Shown here piece by piece: positions 4,958 to 10,332 of a DNA stretch of 10,332 nucleotides (the stretch's first letter is position 1; each line of letters opens with the position of its first letter). The translations under genes and the position numbers were made by a program. The notes beneath the pieces are model-generated. The model saw only the letters and a program-made list of their open reading frames with translations. It was not told the origin of the DNA and made no database searches. The DNA is from DATJXG01 sp035500455. GTDB lineage: Bacteria; Acidobacteriota; Terriglobia; Terriglobales; Acidobacteriaceae. The DNA is taken from assembly GCA_035500455.1 (NCBI GenBank), contig DATJXG010000176.1, positions 1-10,332 of the forward strand, in the 5' to 3' direction.

Positions 4958-6367
4958 ATGACACTTCGCCGATCCGTTTTTCTTCTCGTGGCCTTCCAAT
5001 TTCTTCTTTCTGCCGCGCTGTCATCGCAAACTGACAGGCAAAAAGCCGATCTGCTCATCAGCGGCGGCACGGTCGTCACCATGGACGCCAACCGCGCCAT
5101 CATTGACGACGGCGCCATCGCCGTCAAAGGCGACACCATCCTCGCGGTCGGGCCGCAGGCGGAGATCGAATCCCGCTATGCAGCCGCGCAGACCATTGAC
5201 GTCCGCGGCAGGCTCGTCCTTCCCGGCTTCATTAACGGCCACACCCACGTACCCATGACGCTGTTTCGCGGCCTGCACGATGACGTCACCCTCAACGACT
5301 GGCTCTACAAGTACATCTTTCCCGCTGAAGCCAAAAACGTGAACGAAGAATTCGTCCGCTGGGGAACGCGCCTTGCCGCAGCCGAGCAGATTCGCGCCGG
5401 CGTCACCACCTTCGCCGACATGTACTACTTCGAAGACGCGGTCGCCGAGGAAACCAAGGCTGCCGGCATGCGCGGTGTTCTGGGCGAGACTTTCATCGAT
5501 TTCCCCGCGCCCGACAATAAAACCGAAGCTGAAATGCTCGCGTACACGGAGAAATTCCTGAAGCGCTGGCAGGGCGACCCGCTCATCCAAGCAGCACCCG
5601 CGCCGCATTCGATCTATACGTGCTCCCAGAAAACTCTGCAGGACGCCGCCGCGCTGGCCAGGAAGTATCACGCACCCATCCTGATTCACGTGGCGGAAAT
5701 GAAGAAGGAATGGGAAGACAGCGAGAAGGCGCACGGGATGTCGCCGGTGCAATATCTCGACAAAATCGGCGTCCTTGGGTCCGACATCATCGCTGCCCAC
5801 TGCATCTTCGTGGACGCGGCCGACCGCCAGCTCCTCGCCGAGAAGGGGGTGGGGTGCGTTCACAACCCGTCCAGCAACATGATGCTCGCAAGCGGGGTCT
5901 CGCCCGTGCCGGAGATGCGCGCCGCCGGAGTTGCCGTAGGTTTGGGCACCGACGGTCCCGCCGGCAGCAACAACGATCTGGACCTGATGGAAGAGATCGA
6001 CCTTGCCGCGAAGCTGGCCAAGATTACCAAGATGGACCCGCTCGCGCTGAACGCGAAAGCGGTGGTGGAAATGGCCACCATCGACGGCGCCAGGGCGGTT
6101 CATCTGGAAAAAGAAATCGGTTCGCTGGAGGCGGGCAAGAAAGCCGATCTAGTGATCCTCAGCCTTGACGAGCCCAATGCTGTTCCCATGTATGACGTCT
6201 ACGCCCAGATCGCCTATGCGCTCAAGGCCAGCGACGTGGAGACGGTTGTTATCGGCGGACGCCCGGTCATGCGCGACCGCAAACTGCTCACCGTCAATGA
6301 AGAGGAAGCCATCGCCAAAGCCCGCGAGTACAAGAAAAAAATCGCGGCTTCGCTGGGTATGCCGTGA
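4958..6367 (+). CDS. Exported amidohydrolase, methylthioadenosine/S-adenosylhomocysteine deaminase-like
   Basis: This 469-residue protein belongs to the amidohydrolase superfamily, TRZ/ATZ/MtaD branch. Compared with the Thermotoga enzyme TM0936, the likely zinc and catalytic residues are all present: H95 and H97 (GHTH), E124, H217 (PHSIYTCS), H244 and E247 (HVAE), H281, and D332 (GTDGPAGSNND). The C-terminal part has the usual composite beta-sandwich strands (GSLEAGKKADLVIL). Relatives hydrolyse the 6-amino group of MTA, SAH or adenosine, or dechlorinate or deaminate s-triazines; the exact substrate here is not determined. Unusually, the protein begins with a signal-peptide-like sequence: MTLRR, a hydrophobic core at about 6-21, then ALSSQ. 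The family domain starts near residue 31. A start downstream of the peptide is not obvious, so export is likely. The GGAAAA before the ATG is a weak ribosome-binding site and lies in a potential pseudoknot. The next gene converges with a 31-bp gap. Confidence 0.85.
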   Translation: MTLRRSVFLLVAFQFLLSAALSSQTDRQKADLLISGGTVVTMDANRAIIDDGAIAVKGDTILAVGPQAEIESRYAAAQTIDVRGRLVLPGFINGHTHVPMTLFRGLHDDVTLNDWLYKYIFPAEAKNVNEEFVRWGTRLAAAEQIRAGVTTFADMYYFEDAVAEETKAAGMRGVLGETFIDFPAPDNKTEAEMLAYTEKFLKRWQGDPLIQAAPAPHSIYTCSQKTLQDAAALARKYHAPILIHVAEMKKEWEDSEKAHGMSPVQYLDKIGVLGSDIIAAHCIFVDAADRQLLAEKGVGCVHNPSSNMMLASGVSPVPEMRAAGVAVGLGTDGPAGSNNDLDLMEEIDLAAKLAKITKMDPLALNAKAVVEMATIDGARAVHLEKEIGSLEAGKKADLVILSLDEPNAVPMYDVYAQIAYALKASDVETVVIGGRPVMRDRKLLTVNEEEAIAKAREYKKKIAASLGMP

Positions 6368-6398
6368 AAAGGGCAATTGAAGGCCGGCGGGCGTCGCT

Positions 6399-8774
6399 CT
6401 AGGAACGTGGCGCTGCGGTTACCGTGTCCCGGCCGGCGGCCTTGGAGCGATACAGCGATTGGTCAGCTAGGCGCAGCAACTGCTCTGCGGTCGCGGCGTG
6501 CTCGGGGAAGCCGGCGATGCCGATGGAAAGCGTTACCACCCCCAGTGCATGGTTCCGGTGTTCCAGCTTGAGCATTTTCACCTGCTCGCGCAGTGCCTGG
6601 GCGCGGATCGCCGCCTGCTCCACCGATGCTTCCGGCAGGATAATGCCGAACTCCTCGCCTCCGTACCGGCAGCAAACGTCGTCAGAGCGGAAGAAGTTGC
6701 GCAGCAGATCGGCGATGGAACGAAGCACGAAGTCGCCAGCGTCGTGACCGAAGGTGTCGTTGAAGCGTTTGAAGTGATCGAGATCGAGAAACAGAACGGA
6801 GAGCGAGTGCCGCTTGCGTCCGGCACGCAACAACTCCCGCTCGAGCGACTCCTCCATAAAGCGGCGGTTGAAGAGTCCTGTCAGAGAATCACGAATGGAC
6901 TGATCGCGCAACGTCTCCCGCAGCCGCAAACTTGCCAGAGAAAGCGCAACCTGGCCGCTCACCGCTGTGGCCAGCCCCTGCCGCGAGTCCCGCAAACTCT
7001 CCGGCCCGGAATTCTCCACGGGAACATTATTCTCATCGAAATCGAGCTGCAGTATCCCCAGCGTATCTCCTTGCGCCACCATGGGCACGCACAGGCTCAT
7101 GCCTCCTAGGTCTTTGGGAAGGTGCGGGCAGCGGATGGCGTCGGCGGAGTTGTCGCTCCAGTGCGGCCGGCCGGTGCGCAGCGACCAGCAGGCGTCAGGT
7201 GCAAAGATCGGCTCGGCAGAACTGGCCTTGCCCCAACGTCCGGCCGATCCCAACAGATTGCGCGAGGCTTTGAACAGATACAAGGCGCCGGAGACCGCCT
7301 CGGGAAACAGCTTCTGCACCGACACGGAGACCACCGAGCAAGCCTCCTTGGTCTCGACGCAGCACTCCAGCAATGATCCCATGTCGTTCAACAGGCCCAT
7401 CTGCCGCGTTCGGAGCTGGAGTTCGCTCACCAGGCGGCTCAACGACTCGGCGTGTTTCCGTTCGGCTTCCGACGCCTTGATCTGCTCCGAGATGTCGTTG
7501 TAGATGGTGTAGGCCCCCTGTACCCGTCCCTGCACGACCAGAGGAACGGCGTGCACCTCGACATTCAGGATCTCCCCGTCCTTGCGACGGCGCCGTACTC
7601 TTAAGTGCAGATGTTGCCCAGCGAGAACTTGCGGTATGAGGTTGCGCGATTCAGAATGCTCATCCTGGGGAACAAACATTTTGTCCAGGCTGCTACCCTC
7701 CAAATCGCTCGGATCGTAAAGAAAGAGTTCTTTGAAGGCAGGGTTGGTGAGTTCCGTACGGCCGTTTCTATCCAGCACGGCAAGCCCGAGCGGACTGTTT
7801 TCAATGAGGGAGTTCAGGTAAACGGTTTGCTCGTGCAATTCCTGTGCCGCTCGCAGGCGCTCAGTAACGGCAGAGCCGGCGATCAGCCCGACGGCGGAGA
7901 CTACCAGCATAAGCAGGCCGAGCCGGCCCAGCAGTTCGTGCGTCGGCGGATAGACGTGCATGGCCAGGGCGATTCCGAAATTGAGCGCCAACAGCCCAGT
8001 CACCACCCGCCGGATCCCCTGGCGCATGGCGATCCAGATGATCGGCACCAGGCACAGATAGGTCAGTTCACGATCGCGCAAATGCGGACCGAAGACGGCC
8101 CACAGCACCACGGGCAATGCCACCGCCTGGCCCAGGGCTTCTAAGGCCTGCGCGGGGCTGAATGTGAAATTCGTTTTTTCATGGGATTCCGCGAGAGCGT
8201 GTGGCGCCGGCTGATCAGGAGAAACCTGTTGCCGCACCCACGGCAGGACGTGAATCAGAAAGAACGGAGCTACGCCCACCAGGCCAATTGCATCTCCCAG
8301 GAACCATATTTCTGAAGTGCGCCAGACTCCGTTCCAAGCGATGGTCTTGTCCGCCGCCAGGCAGGCTACGCCGACCACGGTAGCCCCCATTGCCGCAGTG
8401 ACGGTCACCAGCAGGTAACGAGACACATCGCGCCGGCGCGGCAGCCCCGGGTCGATGGCGAGGGGTCCACGCAGGATGTAGGCTGCCCCACCGTAACAAA
8501 TAGCCATTCCCACAGCCCCCAGTGTTTCTCCGTATGTTTGCAGGGGCTGCTGGTAAATCAGGGCGCCGGCCAAAGTGTTGGCGAAAGCTACCGCGATGGC
8601 GTACCAGGGGCTGATGCCCAGCATGAGGGCCAGACACAGGCCAGTCGCCGGATACCAGGCCACTGCACCCAACTGAGAAAGCACAATGACTTGCGGAGCG
8701 TTCAAGGCGAGGAACAACAGTAGGAACGCCAGGGAAAGAAGTGCGTGGCGAAAAATCAGGGCCTTGAATCGCAT
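6399..8774 (-). CDS. MASE1-PAS-GAF-GGDEF diguanylate cyclase
   Basis: The protein has 791 residues in a multidomain sensor arrangement. Residues 1 to about 303 hold roughly eight hydrophobic segments with MASE1 features (VAWYPATGLCLALML, FLGDAIGLVGVAPFFL), an integral membrane sensory domain. A PAS domain follows at about 317-430 (ENSPLGLAVLDRNGRTELTN), then a short coiled-coil-like linker, a GAF-like domain at about 455-615, and a GGDEF domain at about 622-787 (DSLTGLFNRRF, FLDLDHFKRFND, GHDAGD). The active-site loop is GGEEF (705-709), a functional variant, and the allosteric inhibitory site RxxD is present as RSDD (696-699). It should make cyclic di-GMP from two GTP in response to membrane, PAS and GAF signals; the signal is unknown. 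No EAL domain is present. The ATG at 8774 precedes the first membrane segment but lacks a Shine-Dalgarno sequence. Upstream on the same strand lies cutA, 285 bp away. Confidence 0.93.
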   Translation of the reverse strand: MRFKALIFRHALLSLAFLLLFLALNAPQVIVLSQLGAVAWYPATGLCLALMLGISPWYAIAVAFANTLAGALIYQQPLQTYGETLGAVGMAICYGGAAYILRGPLAIDPGLPRRRDVSRYLLVTVTAAMGATVVGVACLAADKTIAWNGVWRTSEIWFLGDAIGLVGVAPFFLIHVLPWVRQQVSPDQPAPHALAESHEKTNFTFSPAQALEALGQAVALPVVLWAVFGPHLRDRELTYLCLVPIIWIAMRQGIRRVVTGLLALNFGIALAMHVYPPTHELLGRLGLLMLVVSAVGLIAGSAVTERLRAAQELHEQTVYLNSLIENSPLGLAVLDRNGRTELTNPAFKELFLYDPSDLEGSSLDKMFVPQDEHSESRNLIPQVLAGQHLHLRVRRRRKDGEILNVEVHAVPLVVQGRVQGAYTIYNDISEQIKASEAERKHAESLSRLVSELQLRTRQMGLLNDMGSLLECCVETKEACSVVSVSVQKLFPEAVSGALYLFKASRNLLGSAGRWGKASSAEPIFAPDACWSLRTGRPHWSDNSADAIRCPHLPKDLGGMSLCVPMVAQGDTLGILQLDFDENNVPVENSGPESLRDSRQGLATAVSGQVALSLASLRLRETLRDQSIRDSLTGLFNRRFMEESLERELLRAGRKRHSLSVLFLDLDHFKRFNDTFGHDAGDFVLRSIADLLRNFFRSDDVCCRYGGEEFGIILPEASVEQAAIRAQALREQVKMLKLEHRNHALGVVTLSIGIAGFPEHAATAEQLLRLADQSLYRSKAAGRDTVTAAPRS

Positions 8775-8814
8775 GAACTACGCGTAGCGCCCGTTCGGCT
8801 ACTCTCAGGGTGCT

Positions 8815-9061
8815 CGGAGAGCGGAGGGGATGGCTTGCTGCCCCTGCTGGGCAAACTGTTCTCCGTAAGTTTATGTGAGGTCTTGCACAGAGGAATTCCC
8901 AAGCAGGCAACTTCGGTAACGTAGGTAACCCACTCCACTGTGCGAAAAGGAGGCACTTTGGCCACTTGGGTTCGGAATCCCGGCTGGAAGCCGGGGAAGG
9001 GTAAAACAGACCACCCCGCTGTTTGCGGGTCCGCCGGGACAACGGAAGGCGGGCCGTTTTT
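8815..9061 (+). ncRNA. Possible structured plus-strand RNA in the cutA-cyclase spacer
   Basis: This 285-bp spacer has no convincing gene on either strand, but the plus strand is rich in foldable elements. CGGAGAGCGG (8815-8824) pairs with CTGTTCTCCG (8856-8865) over 10 bp, including two G-U pairs. TTGCACAG (8883-8890) pairs with CTGTGCGA (8938-8945). CCCGGCT (8979-8985) pairs with AGCCGGG (8989-8995). A terminator-like hairpin with a T-tract closes the segment at 9061. The G-U pairs form only in plus-strand RNA, which favours that strand. I saw no clear promoter and no match to 6S, SRP, tmRNA or RNase P RNA. It would be antisense to the cyclase leader. Confidence 0.22.
9029..9061 (+). terminator. 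Rho-independent terminator-like hairpin, plus strand
   Basis: GTCCGCC (9029-9035) pairs with GGCGGGC (9048-9054), including one U-G pair, around a 12-nt loop. CG and five T (9057-9061) follow. The T-tract overlaps the cutA stop codon (complement of 9060-9062). The T-tract is on the plus strand, yet no plus-strand protein gene precedes it. On the minus strand there is no T-tract directly after this stem, but a second small stem (CCCGC/GCGGG, 9015-9029) followed by GTGGTCTGTTTT could end cutA transcripts. Confidence 0.45.
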
Positions 9062-9377
9062 ACTTCACCGATTCGGCGATCCACTGCAGATACTCCGGGC
9101 TGCCGTCCTCGATCGCAACGCACACGCATTCCGGCAGTTCGTAGGAGTGAAGTTTCTCGATGGCTTCGCGCACCCGTTCGAACGCGCCTGATGTCGTCTT
9201 AACCACCAAAAGCCACTCCTCGGACTTTTCAATCTCTCCCTGCCACTGATACACGGAGGAGACCCGCGGAATGATATTCACACACGCCGCTAGGCGAAGT
9301 TCCACCAGGGCGTGGGCGATACTATGCGCCTCGCCTTCCGACCCGGCGGTTGTAAGTACGAGAATTTTGCCAGTCAT
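9060..9377 (-). CDS. cutA: Divalent cation tolerance protein CutA
   Basis: The protein has 105 residues, the normal length for CutA. Family blocks are all visible in order: LVELRLAACVNIIP (24-37), SVYQWQGEIEKSEEWLLVVKT (41-61), HSYELPE (77-83) and GSPEYLQWI (92-100). CutA forms very stable trimers with a ferredoxin-like, PII-related fold. It was linked to copper tolerance in E. coli, but its molecular role is still unclear. It is a cytoplasmic protein here, with no signal peptide. The ATG at 9375-9377 has no Shine-Dalgarno sequence; on the minus strand the codon follows ACTCTTA, directly after the left arm of the GTCGTCAGTC repeat. The gene is divergent from the phosphohexomutase gene, and the cyclase gene follows it on the same strand after 285 bp. 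Confidence 0.95.
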   Translation of the reverse strand: MTGKILVLTTAGSEGEAHSIAHALVELRLAACVNIIPRVSSVYQWQGEIEKSEEWLLVVKTTSGAFERVREAIEKLHSYELPECVCVAIEDGSPEYLQWIAESVK

Positions 9378-9381
9378 TAAG

Positions 9382-9463
9382 AGTCGTCAGTCGGCAGTCA
9401 TCAGGAAATGTGCCTTCCGCTGATGCTCAACGATCGGTGACTGACGACCGATGACTGACGACT
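9382..9463. repeat. GTCGTCAGTC-type inverted repeat in the divergent promoter region
   Basis: AGTCGTCAGTC (9382-9392) is the exact reverse complement of GACTGACGACT (9453-9463). Pairing continues imperfectly with CAGTCATC (9395-9402) against GGTGACTG (9436-9443). The right side also contains an 11-bp direct repeat, TGACTGACGAC, at 9438-9448 and 9452-9462 (14-bp period). Similar 'cagtcgtcagtcggcagtc' strings are widespread dispersed repeats in acidobacterial intergenic DNA, as I recall. Here the element fills most of the 135 bp between cutA and the phosphohexomutase gene. Confidence 0.75.
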
Positions 9464-9484
9464 GATCCACGAAGAGGGTATCAT
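9455..9484 (+). promoter_or_regulatory. Possible promoter for the phosphohexomutase gene
   Basis: CTGACG (9455-9460), within the right arm of the repeat, could act as a -35 element for TATCAT (9479-9484) at 18-bp spacing. A start near 9491 would give a leader of about 22 nt carrying AAGAGG (9501-9506) as ribosome-binding site. If correct, the repeat contributes half of the promoter. The call rests on visual matching only. Confidence 0.3.
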
Positions 9485-9512
9485 TTCACGAGCCAATCAA
9501 AAGAGGTCAAGC

Positions 9513-10332
9513 ATGCCTGTGCAGATCAAGTTCGGCACTTCGGGATGGCGCGCCATCGTGGCGGAGGAATTCACGTTCGCCAATGTGACCCGCGCGGTGA
9601 GCGGCATCGCGCGCTACGTGGTTTCGCAGAAGCCTTCCGGAGCAAAAGTGATCGTAGGGCGGGACCCGCGCTTCCTGGGCGAAACCTTCTGCGCCATGGC
9701 GGCGGATATTCTTGCCGCCCACGGAATCACGCCGCTGGTGATCGCCGAAGCCGCTCCCACCCCCAGCATCTCTTATGCAGTGATTCGTGAACACGCCGAT
9801 GGCGCCATCAACTTCACGGCTTCGCACAATCCACCGGAGTATAACGGCATTAAATTCTCCACTCCGGACGGCGCGCCGGCGCTGCCCGAGGCGACGCATC
9901 GCATCGAGCAGGAAATTGTCGCGTTTGATCAGCGGGGCGCCGCCCCCAACGGGCAGCCGCCAGCCAAGATCAAGGGGCTCGATCCCCGCGATATGTATCT
10001 GGCGCGCCTGCGCGAAATCATCGACTTTGATGTGATCAAGAAGGCCGGCCTGCGGGTGGTTTACGATCCGCTGTGGGGCGCGGCCCGCGGGTATCCCGAT
10101 GCACTGCTCCGCGAGGCTGGCGTGGACGTGGTCTCGGTCCACGACTACCGCGACGTGCTGTTTGGCGGCCATGCCCCAGAACCGGATGATCACCTGCTGG
10201 AGGACCTCCGGGTGCAGATGCGCGCCCGCAAAGCTCACATCGGCATCGCCACCGACGGCGACGCCGACCGCTTCGGTATCGTCGATGAAGACGGCGCCTT
10301 CATGCAGCCCAATTACATCATCGCGCTGCTGT
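9513..10332 (+). CDS. Phosphoglucomutase/phosphomannomutase, N-terminal part (3' end outside window)
   Basis: The first 273 codons of an alpha-D-phosphohexomutase (COG1109) are present; the full family length is about 450-480 residues. The N-terminus has the typical KFGTSGWRAI (6-15). The catalytic phosphoserine loop is TASHNP (102-107) with Ser104, followed by YNGIK. The magnesium-binding loop is DGDADRF (248-254). The sugar-binding and phosphate-binding domains III and IV lie beyond the window. The enzyme interconverts hexose-1- and hexose-6-phosphates through a phosphoserine, supplying precursors for glycogen or cell-surface polysaccharides; glucose versus mannose preference cannot be decided from this half. 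The ATG at 9513 is supported by AAGAGG (9501-9506) with 6-nt spacing and by the conserved motif starting at residue 6. It is divergent from cutA. Confidence 0.93.
   Translation, partial: MPVQIKFGTSGWRAIVAEEFTFANVTRAVSGIARYVVSQKPSGAKVIVGRDPRFLGETFCAMAADILAAHGITPLVIAEAAPTPSISYAVIREHADGAINFTASHNPPEYNGIKFSTPDGAPALPEATHRIEQEIVAFDQRGAAPNGQPPAKIKGLDPRDMYLARLREIIDFDVIKKAGLRVVYDPLWGAARGYPDALLREAGVDVVSVHDYRDVLFGGHAPEPDDHLLEDLRVQMRARKAHIGIATDGDADRFGIVDEDGAFMQPNYIIALL

Noticed and set aside
5021..6103. Minus-strand 360-codon open frame opposite the amidohydrolase
   Set aside because: Its low-complexity His/Gly/Val-rich composition mirrors the sense gene, which has all family motifs.
6368..6398. Bidirectional terminator in the 31-bp gap between the convergent genes
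   Set aside because: Only very short stems are present and there is no T-tract directly after a stable hairpin on either strand.
8833..8860. Cobalamin-riboswitch-like string GCTGCCCCTGC followed by AAACTGT
   Set aside because: The other conserved boxes of the cobalamin riboswitch are absent and no cobalamin gene is nearby.
8965..8985. tRNA T-arm-like GGGTTCGGAATCCC in the cutA-cyclase spacer
   Set aside because: The loop is 8 nt rather than 7, and no acceptor, D-arm or anticodon arm can be built upstream, so this is neither a tRNA nor a tmRNA 3' end.
8775..9059. Possible c-di-GMP (GEMM) riboswitch upstream of the diguanylate cyclase
   Set aside because: Reading the minus strand by eye I could not find the paired conserved loops of GEMM-I; an Infernal search would settle it.
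9507..10238. Minus-strand 243-codon open frame opposite the phosphohexomutase
   Set aside because: The sense strand carries the diagnostic TASHNP and DGDADRF motifs; the antisense product resembles nothing.

Overview
The window is about 10.3 kb of GC-rich bacterial chromosome, most likely from an Acidobacteriota (Terriglobia-like) genome. The main pointers are the C-terminal part of a 'VWFA-related' protein of the type that is expanded in Acidobacteria, and intergenic 9-bp 'CGCAAAGAA'-type and 'GTCGTCAGTC'-type repeats. That assignment is inference from family recognition, not from a marker gene. No rRNA, tRNA, CRISPR array, transposase or phage gene is visible.

Layout. (1) 1-1160 (+): the 3' part of a VWFA-related secreted or surface protein. 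(2) 1161-1333: a spacer holding two dispersed repeats and a possible promoter. (3) 1334-2266 (+): a COG3375-like GNAT acetyltransferase that carries an in-frame, hairpin-forming 54-bp insertion. (4) 2419-4752 (+): a tightly overlapping three-gene operon of a membrane-anchored TlpA/ResA-like thioredoxin, an ABC ATPase and an ABC-2 permease. It is preceded by a promoter-like region with an inverted repeat. (5) 4753-4957: a spacer with five tandem 9-mers and, just before the next gene, a potential H-type pseudoknot that would cover the ribosome-binding region. (6) 4958-6367 (+): an amidohydrolase of the methylthioadenosine/S-adenosylhomocysteine deaminase type with an apparent signal peptide. (7) 6399-8774 (-): a MASE1-PAS-GAF-GGEEF diguanylate cyclase, convergent with the amidohydrolase. 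(8) 8775-9059: a structured spacer ending in a plus-strand terminator-like hairpin. (9) 9060-9377 (-): cutA. (10) 9378-9512: a divergent promoter region largely made of an inverted-repeat element. (11) 9513-10332 (+): the N-terminal 273 codons of a phosphohexomutase.

Most of this is ordinary housekeeping and accessory content. The one clear functional unit is the thioredoxin-ABC transporter operon, which suggests redox-linked export or maturation at the cell envelope. The most interesting signals lie outside the genes' main function: the pseudoknot before the amidohydrolase, the palindromic insertion inside the acetyltransferase, the structured plus-strand segment between cutA and the cyclase gene, and the repeat that occupies the cutA/mutase divergent promoter.
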